From: WHSW01 sp963759295
GTDB taxonomy: Bacteria; Actinomycetota; Thermoleophilia; Solirubrobacterales; 70-9
Length of the DNA stretch: 64,000 nucleotides
Direction of reading: 5' to 3'
Assembly (NCBI GenBank): GCA_963759295.1
Contig: CAVWYT010000011.1
Location: 434,001 to 498,000 of the forward strand
The notes below the pieces were generated by a model, which searched no databases, was not told the DNA's origin, and was given only the letters and a program-made list of their open reading frames with translations. The stretch's first letter is position 1, and each line of letters starts with the position of its first letter. A program made the position numbers and the translations under genes. Positions 37,946 to 46,900 of the stretch are shown here, piece by piece.

Positions 37946-39580
37946 TGGAGAAGCCGTTCGCGATCACGCTCGACGTCGGCACCAGCCGCGCCAACAAGAC
38001 CGGCTCGTGGCGGACCGAGCGCGCCGTCTACGTCGACCGGCTGCCGCCGTGCAACCACGCCTGCCCGGCTGGGGAGAACATCCAGGCGTGGCTGTACGAG
38101 GCCGAGGAGGGCGGCGAGGGCTACGAGCGGGCGTGGCGCAAGATCATGGAGGAGAACCCGTTCCCGGCGATCATGGGACGGGTCTGTTATCACCCCTGCG
38201 AGACCTCTTGCAACCGCGCGCAGCTCGACGAGGCGGTCGGGATCAACTCGATCGAGGGCTTCGTCGGCGACGAGGCGATCCGCAACGGATGGCGGGTCGA
38301 GGTCGAAGCCGAGCCGACCGGCAAGCGGGTGCTGATCGTCGGCGCCGGCCCGTCCGGCCTCTCCGCCGCCTACCACCTGGCGCGGCGCGGCCACGAGGTG
38401 ACGATCCGCGAGGCCGGGCCGATGGCCGGCGGGATGATGCGCTTCGGGATCCCGAAGTACCGCCTGCCGCGCGACGTCCTCGACGCCGAGGTGCAGCGGA
38501 TCGTCGACCTCGGGGTGACGCTCGAGCTCGACGCCAAGGTCACCGACCTGATCGACGTCGATGCGCGACGGTGGCTTCGACGCGGTCTTTCTCGCCGTCG
38601 GCGCGCAGATCGGCAAGCGCGCCTACGTCCCGGCCGGCAGCGCCGCGCACGTCATCGACGCGGTCTCGATGCTTCATGGGCTCGAGGAGGGCGAGACGCC
38701 GCTGCTCGGCCGCCGGGTCGCGATCTACGGCGGCGGCAACACGGCGATGGACGCGGCGCGGACCGCCAAGCGGCTCGGCGCCTCCGACGCGGTCGTCGTC
38801 TACCGCCGCAACCGCGACCGCATGCCGGCGCACGACTTCGAGGTCGCCGAGGCCGAGGAGGAGGGGGTGCTGATCAAGTGGCTGTCGACGATCAAGCACG
38901 TCGACGAGGACAAGCTCTTGATCGAGCGCATGGAGCTCGACGAGACCGGCTTTCCGCAGCCGACCGGCGAGCTCGAGGAGCTCGAGGCCGACTCGCTGAT
39001 CCTCGCTCTCGGCCAGGAGACCGACCTCTCGCTGCTCGACGGCGTCCCCGGGCTCACGGTCACCGACGGCGTGGTCGAGGTCGGGCCGAACATGATGACC
39101 GGCTGCGACGGCATCTTCGCGGGCGGCGACATGGTGCCCGCCGAGCGCTCGGTGACGGTCGGGGTCGGGCACGGCAAGAAGGCCGCTCGCAACATCGACG
39201 CCTGGCTGCGCGGGGTCGAGCTCGAGCGCCCGCGCAAGCACGCGATCGCGGAGTTCGAGGACCTCAACACCTGGTACTACGCCGACGCGCCGCGAGCGCA
39301 CCGGTCCCGGCTGGAGGCGGTGCGCCGGCAGACCAACTTCGAGGAGGTCGTCAAGGGGCTCGATGAGTCCAACGCCCTGTATGAGGCTCGCCGCTGCATG
39401 TCGTGTGGCAACTGCTTCTCCTGCGACAACTGCTACGGCGTCTGCCCCGACAACGCGGTGCTGAAGCTGGGCGCGCCCGGCGAGCTCTACGAGATCGATT
39501 ACGACTACTGCAAGGGCTGCGGCATCTGCGTCGCCGAGTGCCCGTGCGGGGCGATCGAGATGATCCCCGAGCAGATCTGA
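37945..39580 (+). CDS. GltD-like flavoprotein fused to a 2[4Fe-4S] ferredoxin domain (one frameshift)
   Basis: About 545 aa after correcting one extra base near 38560. The N-terminal part is the GltD fold: cysteines in CNHACPAGENIQAWLYE and GRVCYHPCETSCNRAQ, then FAD-binding VLIVGAGPSGLSAAYHLARR and NAD(P)-binding AIYGGGNTAMDAART. The C-terminus has two [4Fe-4S] motifs, CMSCGNCFSCDNCYGVCP and CKGCGICVAECPCGAIE. It therefore combines an NAD(P)H:ferredoxin electron module with the delta (ferredoxin) subunit. Phenylglyoxylate dehydrogenase of Azoarcus has a comparable flavoprotein subunit. It presumably passes electrons from the oxidoreductase to NAD(P). Confidence 0.85.
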
Positions 39581-39621
39581 GCCGGCGCCGGCTCGATCCG
39601 CGCCCCTAACCTGTTGCGGCC

Positions 39622-40500
39622 ATGCCGCCGCTGATCCGGGCCCTGCGCCCGTCGGAGTGGATCAAGAACCTGCTCGTGTTCGCCGGCCTGCTGTTCAGCG
39701 GGCGGCTCGACGACGGCGCCGCGGTCGCCGACGCGACGCTCACCTTCGCCGCCTTCTGCGCGATCTCGAGCGCCGGTTATCTGGTCAATGACCTCCGCGA
39801 CCGCGAGCACGACCGCCATCATCCCGAGAAGCGCGACCGCCCGATCGCCAGCGGCGCCGTTTCGCCGGCGACCGCCGGCGCGCTCGCGGTGCTCTTGGCG
39901 GCGGCGGGGATCGCGGTCGGTTTCGCGGTCGACGCCGAGGTCGCCGGGTTCGTCGCCCTCTACGGGGCCGTCACCGCCGCCTACTCGCTCGGTCTCAAGC
40001 GGCTGGTGATCATCGACGTGATGACGATCTCCTCGCTGTTCATCCTCCGGGTCGTCGCCGGCGCCGTCGCGGTCGGCGCCCACGCCTCGGAGTTCCTGCT
40101 CATCTGCACCGGGATGCTGGCGCTGTTCCTCGGCTTCACCAAGCGCCGCCAGGAGGCGATGCTCGAGGAGGCGGACCCGATCGAGGTGGCCGGGGCGCCG
40201 GCGACGCGCCCCGTGCTCGAGCACTACTCGCTCCCCTTCCTCGACCAGATGATCGCGATGGTGACCGCCTCGTCGATCATCACCTACGTGATCTACGCGG
40301 TCGACTCGCCGCGGATCGGCTCGAAGATGCTCGCCACCGCCCCCTCGGTCCTCTACGGGATCTTCCGCTACCTGTACCTGATCTACGACCGCCGCGACAC
40401 GCGCTCGACCGCCGCGATCCTCACCGAGGACCCGGGGATGGTGTTCGCCGCGGTGACCTGGGTCGGGGCGGCCCTGGTGATGCTCTACGTGGTCGACTGA
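39622..40500 (+). CDS. UbiA-family prenyltransferase, decaprenyl-phosphate phosphoribosyltransferase-like
   Basis: The 292-aa protein has about eight to nine membrane helices. LRPSEWIKNLLVFAGLLFSG at the N-terminus and the Mg-binding NDLRDREHDRHHPEKRDRP are typical of the UbiA branch that makes decaprenylphosphoryl-phosphoribose for arabinan synthesis. TAACCT at 39607 lies 9 nt before the ATG, consistent with a leaderless message. The 3' end overlaps the convergent channel gene. Confidence 0.8.
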   Translation: MPPLIRALRPSEWIKNLLVFAGLLFSGRLDDGAAVADATLTFAAFCAISSAGYLVNDLRDREHDRHHPEKRDRPIASGAVSPATAGALAVLLAAAGIAVGFAVDAEVAGFVALYGAVTAAYSLGLKRLVIIDVMTISSLFILRVVAGAVAVGAHASEFLLICTGMLALFLGFTKRRQEAMLEEADPIEVAGAPATRPVLEHYSLPFLDQMIAMVTASSIITYVIYAVDSPRIGSKMLATAPSVLYGIFRYLYLIYDRRDTRSTAAILTEDPGMVFAAVTWVGAALVMLYVVD

Positions 40501-41354
40501 GGCCCTGACGACGGCTCGGTCGGGTCGGGGATCCCGAGCCTCATGCGCATCGTCTCGTCGTAGTCGTCGAGCGCCATCCGGAGCGTCTCGGCGCGCACCT
40601 TGAGCGCGTGCGGGGCTCCGTCCTCGCGCGCATCCTCGATCAGCCGGCGCAGGAACGGCACCAGGTCCGCGAACTCGAGCCGATCGTCCTCGGAGCGGAA
40701 GTAGTAGGTGATCGGAAAGTGGATCACGTCCCGGCGGGCGACGATCAGCTGGGTCGTGAACGAGGTCAGCATGCGCTCCAGGAGCGCGGGGTCGGCGTCC
40801 GCGAGCCGCTCGCCGAGACGCTCCTCGGCGAGGCGGACGAGGTGGACCTCGTGCGCGAGCGCGTCGCGGCGCGCCAGCGTGCCGTGGATCGAGATCAGCC
40901 ACGAGATGCTCGCGGTCAGCAGCCCGAGCCCGAACAGCGTCTCCACCGGCCCCAGGATCCGGAGCCCCCACGCCTGGGGGGCGATGTCGCCGTAGCCGAG
41001 GCTGGTGATGTTGACGAGCGAGACGTAGACCGCGTCGAGGATCGAGTCGTGATCCTCGGGCGAGAGGCTCGCCTGGTAGGTGAAGCCCTCCGGCATGTGC
41101 GGGAGGAAGATCAGCGCCCAGCCGAGCACCAGCATCGCCGTCCAGGTGGTGAGCACGGCGATGTAGCCGAGCGGCCCGGCGACGAGCGGCGCCGAGTCGC
41201 CGCCGCGCCCGAGCCGGCGCCCGAGCGACCACACTCCCCGCGCGACGCTGCGCCCGAGGACGCCGCGGCCGGAAGGGTGAAAGAGGGTCTCGAAGATGTC
41301 GCGCAGCGCGACCGCGATCAGCGCGATCCCGAGCCCGGTGAGGATGAGCTCCAC
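40485..41354 (-). CDS. Two-helix potassium channel-like protein
   Basis: The 289-aa protein has an N-terminal helix, a helix near residue 70 (LTTWTAMLVLGWALIFLPH), and the selectivity-filter motif SLGYGD in ITSLGYGDIAPQAWGLRILG with a following helix. The C-terminal half (residues about 170-289) is soluble and charged, probably a cytoplasmic regulatory domain. It is not a recognised RCK/TrkA domain. The last 16 nt overlap the UbiA gene on the opposite strand. Confidence 0.8.
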   Translation of the reverse strand: MELILTGLGIALIAVALRDIFETLFHPSGRGVLGRSVARGVWSLGRRLGRGGDSAPLVAGPLGYIAVLTTWTAMLVLGWALIFLPHMPEGFTYQASLSPEDHDSILDAVYVSLVNITSLGYGDIAPQAWGLRILGPVETLFGLGLLTASISWLISIHGTLARRDALAHEVHLVRLAEERLGERLADADPALLERMLTSFTTQLIVARRDVIHFPITYYFRSEDDRLEFADLVPFLRRLIEDAREDGAPHALKVRAETLRMALDDYDETMRMRLGIPDPTEPSSGPQSTT

Positions 41355-41409
41355 GGCCGAGACGCTAGCGGCGGGGCCCGGCCGCGGGCGGCCCGCTAGG
41401 TTTCGCGCG

Positions 41410-42549
41410 ATGGATCTGACGCTGAGCGACTCCGAACGAGCATTTCGCGACGAGCTCCGGGCCTGGATCGAGGAGAACCACCCGGGGCCGGCCCCGCGGG
41501 GCGGCGATCAGGCGCAGTTCGAGTTCGAGCGCCGCTGGCAGCGCGAGCTCCACGCGGCCGGCTGGGCGGGCGTCTCGTGGCCGAAGGAGTACGGCGGCCG
41601 CGGCGCGACCCTGGTCGAGCAGTCGATCTTCGGCGAGGAGCTGGCGCGCGCGAAGGCGCCGCGGCCGGCGAACGTGCTCGGCCTCGTGATGGGCGGCCCG
41701 GTGGTCATCGCCCACGGGTCCACCGAGCAGAAGGAGCGCTTTCTCGAGCCGATCCTCTCCGCCGAGGAGATCTGGTGCCAGGGCTTCTCCGAGCCGGAGT
41801 CGGGCTCCGACCTCGCCTCGCTGAAGACGCGGGCGGTGAAGGACGACGGCGGCTGGCGGATCACCGGCCAGAAGGTGTGGACCACCTTCGCCCACGAGGC
41901 GAAGTGGTGCATGCTCGTCGCCCGCTCCGATCCGGATGTGCCCAAGCACAAGGGCCTGACCTACTTCTTGATGGACATGGAGCAGGACGAGATCGAGGTC
42001 CGGCCGCTGCGCCAGATCACCGGCGAGGCCGAGTTCAACGAGCTCTTCATAGAGGGCGCCTACGTTGCCGACGAGAACGTCATCGGCGGCGAGGGCAACG
42101 GCTGGATGGTCGCGATCACGACCCTGATGAACGAGCGCGCCGGGCTCGGCGCGTCGGCCGCGCTCGGGCTCGCGATCGCGCTCGACGAGCTGATCGAGCT
42201 CGCCCGGCGACGCGGGCGCGCCGACGACCCGCTCGTCCGCGACAAGCTCGCGCGGCTGAAGATCGGGATCGAGGGGCTGCGGCTCGGCGCCCTGCGCGCG
42301 CTGACGACGACGATGAAGGTCGGGATCCCCGGGCCGGAGGGATCGATCTCGAAGCTGCAGTGGTCGTCGACCAACCAGGCGCTGACCGAGCTCGCGCTCG
42401 AGCTCGGTCAGATCGAGACGCTCTCGAGGGACTCGCTGTGGTCGTACCGCTTCCTGCGCTCGCGGGCCAACTCGATCGAGGGCGGGACCAGCGACGTGCT
42501 CAAGAACATCGTCGCCGAGCGCGTGCTCGGGTTGCCGAAGCTCAGGTAG
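41410..42549 (+). CDS. Acyl-CoA dehydrogenase
   Basis: ATG 41410 gives 379 aa; TAGGTT at 41397 is a likely -10 of a leaderless transcript. Motifs: WCQGFSEPESGSDLASLKTR (substrate/FAD region), GQKVWTTFAHEAKWCMLVAR, and SIEGGTSDVLKNIVAERVLG at the C-terminus. The catalytic base is expected in the final domain but the family member is not certain. It sits 10 bp upstream of a second acyl-CoA dehydrogenase; such pairs often form heteromeric steroid or fatty acid side-chain dehydrogenases (FadE-type). Confidence 0.88.
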   Translation: MDLTLSDSERAFRDELRAWIEENHPGPAPRGGDQAQFEFERRWQRELHAAGWAGVSWPKEYGGRGATLVEQSIFGEELARAKAPRPANVLGLVMGGPVVIAHGSTEQKERFLEPILSAEEIWCQGFSEPESGSDLASLKTRAVKDDGGWRITGQKVWTTFAHEAKWCMLVARSDPDVPKHKGLTYFLMDMEQDEIEVRPLRQITGEAEFNELFIEGAYVADENVIGGEGNGWMVAITTLMNERAGLGASAALGLAIALDELIELARRRGRADDPLVRDKLARLKIGIEGLRLGALRALTTTMKVGIPGPEGSISKLQWSSTNQALTELALELGQIETLSRDSLWSYRFLRSRANSIEGGTSDVLKNIVAERVLGLPKLR

Positions 42550-42559
42550 GAGGCACGGG

Positions 42560-43579
42560 ATGGACTTCGACTTCAACGACGAGCAGCGCGAGATCAAGTC
42601 GACCGCGAAGGAGTTCGTCGCGGCCCGCTTCAAGCCCGAGAAGGTGCGCGAGCTGGCCGAGGCCGAGAGCCCTTACGACGAGGCGATCTGGGCGGAGATG
42701 TGCGAGCTCGGCTGGCCGGGGATCGCGATCGCCGAGGAGTACGGAGGCCAGGGACTCGGCGTCGTCGAGCTGGTCATCCTCCAAGAGGAGCTGGGCTACG
42801 CCTGCGCCCCGTCGCCGATGATCTCCAACGCCTACGCCGGCGCGGTGATCGAGGATGCCGGCTCCGACGATCAGCGCAGCCGCTGGCTGCCCGGGATCGC
42901 CTCGGGAGGGCAGCGCGGCGCGGCCGAGCTCGCCAACGACGACGGCGCGATCGTCGGCGCCGCTTCCGGAGCGTCGATCCTCGTGCTTGCCGAGGGCGAC
43001 GGGGCAAGGCTCGTCGAGCCCGCCGCCGCCGAGCTCGAGCGCCTCGATTTGATCGACACGACGCGCGCCTACTTCAGAGTCTCCGCGGAGGGGGGTGATT
43101 CGCTGCCCGGCGACGTCTCCCGCGCCGTCGACGTCGGCACGGTGGCGCTCGCCGCCGAGCTCGTCGGCGTCGCCCAGCGGGCGCTCGACATCGCCGTCTC
43201 CTACGCCAAGGAGCGCGAGCAGTTCGGGCGGCCGATCGGCGCCTACCAGGCGGTCTCCCATCGGCTCGCCGGAATGCTCTGGGAGGTCGAGGAGGCGCGG
43301 TCGCTCCTCTACTACGCGGCCTGGGTCGCCGACGCCGAGCCCGAGTCGCTGCCGCTGGCCGCGTCGATGGTCAAGGCGCGAGCGTCCGACAGCGCCGGCG
43401 CGGTCACCCACGACGCGATCCAGACCCTCGGCGGGATCGGCTTCACCTGGGAGCACGACATCCACTTCCTGCTCAAGCGCGCACGGGTCTCCACCGAGCT
43501 GCTCGGCAGCCCGCGACGGCATCGCGAGCGAGTCGCCGAGCTGATCGGGATGGGCGCCTCCCAGCCGGCCGCCGCCTGA
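42560..43579 (+). CDS. Acyl-CoA dehydrogenase, shorter partner subunit
   Basis: The 339-aa protein has an acyl-CoA dehydrogenase fold (QREIKSTAKEFVAARFKPEK, EEYGGQGLGVVELVILQEEL, YAKEREQFGRPIGAYQAVSH, and THDAIQTLGGIGFTWEHDIH). It is shorter than the partner, and its central beta domain is reduced. This asymmetric pairing with the preceding gene is like the alpha2beta2 FadE heteromers of actinobacteria. AGGAGGC at 42547-42553 precedes ATG 42560. Confidence 0.87.
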   Translation: MDFDFNDEQREIKSTAKEFVAARFKPEKVRELAEAESPYDEAIWAEMCELGWPGIAIAEEYGGQGLGVVELVILQEELGYACAPSPMISNAYAGAVIEDAGSDDQRSRWLPGIASGGQRGAAELANDDGAIVGAASGASILVLAEGDGARLVEPAAAELERLDLIDTTRAYFRVSAEGGDSLPGDVSRAVDVGTVALAAELVGVAQRALDIAVSYAKEREQFGRPIGAYQAVSHRLAGMLWEVEEARSLLYYAAWVADAEPESLPLAASMVKARASDSAGAVTHDAIQTLGGIGFTWEHDIHFLLKRARVSTELLGSPRRHRERVAELIGMGASQPAAA

Positions 43580-43614
43580 CGCCTACCTACCGGTGTCGCG
43601 GGAGCGGCCCGGGA

Positions 43615-43947
43615 TCAGGGATCCGGGAGCACCTCGGCGTCGCTGGCGAGTTGCGTCCGGCCGTTGACCGCGTACTCGAGGTCGACCGTCTCGTCGGTTC
43701 GGTATGTGCCGACGACGCCGATCAACATCGAAGCCCATCGCAGGCCGCTCAGCTTCTCCTCCTTGAGGATCGGGCGCGCGAACACGACCTCGTCACCGCG
43801 CAGCTCGTAATCGACGTCGCGCTGCTGCTCGACGCCGCTGACGTAGACCGTGATCGGCTCCTGCGCGCCGCGCGGAAGCCGAACCCGACGGCCGGCCGCG
43901 TAGCTGCCCTTCGGAATCTCGATCTCACGCCGCTCCATGGCGCTCAT
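43615..43947 (-). CDS. Conserved-looking hypothetical protein (110 aa)
   Basis: The 110-aa product has no membrane helix or signal. It is beta-rich, with RREIEIPKGSYAAGRRVRLP and VDYELRGDEVVFARPILKEE. I do not recognise a family. Its ATG overlaps the stop of the upstream 115-aa gene by ATGA, so it is co-translated with that gene and lies downstream of citrate synthase. Confidence 0.6.
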   Translation of the reverse strand: MSAMERREIEIPKGSYAAGRRVRLPRGAQEPITVYVSGVEQQRDVDYELRGDEVVFARPILKEEKLSGLRWASMLIGVVGTYRTDETVDLEYAVNGRTQLASDAEVLPDP

Positions 43948-44291
43948 AGGCTACGGATGGCCTCGCGGACCGCGTCGAAAGGCGTCTCGCCCTGGCGCGG
44001 CGCGAGCTTCGCGCGGCGAATCCCGCCCGTGAACGCGACCAGCTCGCCGTCGCCCATGACGTCGATCCCGGCGGCTCGTCCGCCCCGCCAGCCACCGCTC
44101 GAGAGCTCGAGCCTGGCGGCCACGCGGGCGCCGGCGTCGAAGTCGCGCAGCGCCTTGACCGCCGGCAGCCGGCCGGCGCGCCGCACCTCGGTCGCCTCGC
44201 GCTCCATCGCCGCGACCGCTTCGCCGAGGTCGTCGAAGCGCTCGCGCCTCACCTTCGGCCCGGCTCTGACCGTGAGCCGGTAGCGGCTCAA
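43944..44291 (-). CDS. Hypothetical protein (115 aa) downstream of citrate synthase
   Basis: TTG 44291 gives 115 aa and lies 8 bp past the citrate synthase stop. The N-terminal part (YRLTVRAGPKVRRERFDDLG, then EAVAAMEREATEVRRAG) is basic and helical. The C-terminal part (ELVAFTGGIRRAKLAPRQGE) is mixed. No known motif was found. The tight spacing and the ATGA overlap with the next gene support a real gene pair in the citrate synthase operon. Confidence 0.55.
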   Translation of the reverse strand: MSRYRLTVRAGPKVRRERFDDLGEAVAAMEREATEVRRAGRLPAVKALRDFDAGARVAARLELSSGGWRGGRAAGIDVMGDGELVAFTGGIRRAKLAPRQGETPFDAVREAIRSL

Positions 44292-44299
44292 GCGCCGGG

Positions 44300-45697
44300 T
44301 CAGGCGCCCCGGCGCTGGCGAACCGGCCGGCGAAGCGCGTCGTTGGTGATCTTCTCGGGTCCGTCGCGCCGCTCGATCGGGGTGTAGTCGACGTCGCGCG
44401 GACCGGTGTAGATCTGACGCGGGCGGGCGATCTTCGTCTCCGGGTCCCCGACCATCTCCAGCCACTGCGCGACCCAGCCAGCGGTGCGGGGGATCGCGAA
44501 GATCACCGTGAACATCTCGGTTGGGATCTCGAGCGCCTCGTAGATCAGGCCCGAGAAGAAGTCGACGTTCGGGTAGAGCTTTCGCGAGGTGAAGTACTCG
44601 TCGTCGAGGGCGCGCTTCTCGAGCTCGGTGGCGATCTCGATCAGCGGGTTGTACTCGGTCGCCTCGAGCACCTCGTCGACGTGCTTCTTGATGATCCGCG
44701 CCCGCGGGTCGTAGTTCTTGTAGACGCGATGGCCGAAGCCCATCAGCTTCTCCTCGCGGTTCTTGACCCCCTCGAGGAAGTCCGGGACGTTCTCGACCTT
44801 GTCGATCCGGCGCAGCATCCGCAGCACGGCCTCGTTGGCGCCGCCGTGCAGCGGCCCGTACAGCGCCGCGACGCCGGCCGCGACCGCCGAGTAGGGATCG
44901 ACCTCCGAGGAGCCGACGCCGCGCACGGCGTTGGTCGAGCAGTTCTGCTCGTGGTCGGCGTGGAGGATGAACAGCACGTCGAGCGCCTTGGCGAGCCGCG
45001 CATCGGGCTCGTACTTGACCTCGGTCTTCTTGAACATCATCGAGAGGAAGTTCTCGGAGTAGGAGAGGTCGTTGTCGGGGTAGACGTAGGGCAGTCCCAT
45101 GTTGTGGCGGTAGGCGAACGCGGCCAGGGTCGGCATCTTTGCGATCAGCCGCACCGCGGCCATGTAGCGCTCCTCGGGATCGTCGATCTGCTTGGCCTGC
45201 GGGTAGAAGGTCGAGAGCGCGCCGACGCCCGCGAGCAGCATGCCCATCGGATGGGCGTCGTAGCGGAACCCCTGCAGGAACTGCTTGATGTCCTCGTGGA
45301 CGAAGGTGTGGTGGGTGATGTCGAACACCCAGCGCTCGAGCTGCGGCTGGGTCGGCAGCTCGCCGTAGATGAGCATGAACGCGACCTCGAGGAAGCTCGA
45401 CTTCTCGGTCAGCTGGTCGATCGGGATGCCGCGGTGCTCCAGGATCCCGGCCTCGCCGTCGATGAAGGTGATCGTCGAGCGACACGACGCCGTGTTGGTG
45501 AACGCCGGGTCGTAGGTCATCATCCCGAAGTCGCCGTCGGAGACCTTGATCTGGCGCAGGTCGAGCGCCTTGATCGTCCCCTGGTCGATCTCGAGCTCGT
45601 ACGTCTCGCCGGTCCGGTTGTCGGTGACCGTCAAGGTGTCCTTGGCGGCCCCGGCGCTCACGACGCCGTCCTGCGAAGTCTCCTGCTGAGTCGCCAT
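44300..45697 (-). CDS. gltA: Citrate synthase
   Basis: ATG 45697 follows GGAGAG at good spacing and gives 465 aa. Type II citrate synthase features: an N-terminal beta domain (DTLTVTDNRTGETYELEIDQ), the oxaloacetate/CoA site HADHEQNCSTNAVRGVGSSE, LYGPLHGGANEAVLRML and MGFGHRVYKNYDPRARIIKK with the catalytic His and Arg. It condenses oxaloacetate with acetyl-CoA. An N-terminal extension rich in Gln and Ser is unusual but short. Confidence 0.95.
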   Translation of the reverse strand: MATQQETSQDGVVSAGAAKDTLTVTDNRTGETYELEIDQGTIKALDLRQIKVSDGDFGMMTYDPAFTNTASCRSTITFIDGEAGILEHRGIPIDQLTEKSSFLEVAFMLIYGELPTQPQLERWVFDITHHTFVHEDIKQFLQGFRYDAHPMGMLLAGVGALSTFYPQAKQIDDPEERYMAAVRLIAKMPTLAAFAYRHNMGLPYVYPDNDLSYSENFLSMMFKKTEVKYEPDARLAKALDVLFILHADHEQNCSTNAVRGVGSSEVDPYSAVAAGVAALYGPLHGGANEAVLRMLRRIDKVENVPDFLEGVKNREEKLMGFGHRVYKNYDPRARIIKKHVDEVLEATEYNPLIEIATELEKRALDDEYFTSRKLYPNVDFFSGLIYEALEIPTEMFTVIFAIPRTAGWVAQWLEMVGDPETKIARPRQIYTGPRDVDYTPIERRDGPEKITNDALRRPVRQRRGA

Positions 45698-45837
45698 CGC
45701 CTCTCCTAGCTCGCTCTCTTGATTTCTCGCCGCATTCTCGCACCTGGCGAGCCCTGCCCTGGTCTCGGTCGAGCTATGCCACGCGACGGGCGCTCGCAAA
45801 CCTCCGCCGGGGCCGAGCGCGGACCGCGAGGCCGCGC

Positions 45838-46779
45838 CTACGCCCGGGGCGGGGTGGCGACCGGGGTCTCCTCGAAGTGGGTGAGTCGCTTGAACTCGCC
45901 GAGACGCTCGGCGATCTCCGTTTCGCTGAGCTCGCCGACGCGCTCGGTTCCAAACGACTCGACGTTGAAGGAGGCCATCACCGAGCCGTATGCCATCGCC
46001 TGGCGCAGGGCGCGGTCGTCGTGGGCGCCGGTGACGCGCACCGCGTCGAGGTAGCCGAAGAAGCCGCCGGCGAAGCTGTCGCCGGCGCCGGTGGGGTCGC
46101 GGACGTCCTCGAGCGGCAGGCCCGGGATCGCGAACACGCCGTCGTCGGTGAACAGCGCGGCTCCGTACTCGCCGCGCTTCGCGACCACCGCCTCCGGGCC
46201 GAGCTCCTTCGCCGCATGGGCCGCGGTGACCAGGTTCGGGTGGCCGGTCAGCATCCGCAGCTCGGCGTCGTTGAGCATCAGGCAGTCGACCTCGCCGATC
46301 GCCGCGGCGAGCGCCTCGCGCGCCGTCTCGATCCACAGGTTCATCGAGTCCAGCGCCGCGAAGCTGGCGGACGACTGGCGCCGGACGTCGCGCTGCAGGT
46401 CGGGCTGGATGTTGCCCAAGAACAGCATCTGCGACTCGCACGAGTCCGGCGACAGCTTCGGGTGAAAGTCGGCGAACACGTTCAGCCGGGTCTCGTCGGT
46501 GTGGGCGACGTTCATGTCGTGGTCGTAGTGGCCACGCCAGAAGAACGTCTCGCCGCCGGCGACGTGCTCGATGTCGTCGGTCGCGATCCCGCGCTCTGAG
46601 AGAGCCCTGATGTGCTCATCGCCGAAGTCGTCGCCGACCGGCCCGACGACGCGGACGTCGGTGAACATGCTCGCCGCGAGCGCGAAATGCACCGCGGAGC
46701 CCCCGAGCATGCGCTCCCGCTCCCCGAACGGCGTGCGCACGCTGTCGAAGGCGATCGATCCGACGACGGTGAGCGCCAT
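45838..46779 (-). CDS. PfkB-family sugar kinase
   Basis: ATG 46779 gives 313 aa; the longer frame begins with unrelated sequence. The PfkB fold shows VVGSIAFDSVRTPFGERERM, the GGSAVHFALAASMF motif and the ATP-binding anion hole DPTGAGDSFAGGFFGYLDAV. The substrate is unclear; the family includes ribokinase, adenosine kinase and fructokinase. TAGTCT lies 11 nt upstream, consistent with leaderless transcription. Confidence 0.85.
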   Translation of the reverse strand: MALTVVGSIAFDSVRTPFGERERMLGGSAVHFALAASMFTDVRVVGPVGDDFGDEHIRALSERGIATDDIEHVAGGETFFWRGHYDHDMNVAHTDETRLNVFADFHPKLSPDSCESQMLFLGNIQPDLQRDVRRQSSASFAALDSMNLWIETAREALAAAIGEVDCLMLNDAELRMLTGHPNLVTAAHAAKELGPEAVVAKRGEYGAALFTDDGVFAIPGLPLEDVRDPTGAGDSFAGGFFGYLDAVRVTGAHDDRALRQAMAYGSVMASFNVESFGTERVGELSETEIAERLGEFKRLTHFEETPVATPPRA

Positions 46780-46831
46780 GATGGTGCGGCAGACTAGGGC
46801 AAAGCGATTCCGCTCGACGCAGGGAGGCAAC

Positions 46832-46900
46832 GTGAACGGCACCCATCAGGTCAGCCCCGAGTTCTGCGATCGCGCCCTGCCGGCGGCGCCCCGGCGATGA
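46832..46900 (+). CDS. Candidate 22-codon leader ORF before the quinone oxidoreductase
   Basis: GTG 46832 is preceded by AGGGAGG (46821-46827), a strong Shine-Dalgarno with a 4 nt gap. The reading frame is 22 codons (VNGTHQVSPEFCDRALPAAP, then RR) and ends TGA 46898-46900, which overlaps the ATG 46897 of the oxidoreductase. It is the only visible ribosome site for that gene. It may be a translated leader that couples translation, or simply the true upstream initiation region. Confidence 0.45.
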   Translation: MNGTHQVSPEFCDRALPAAPRR

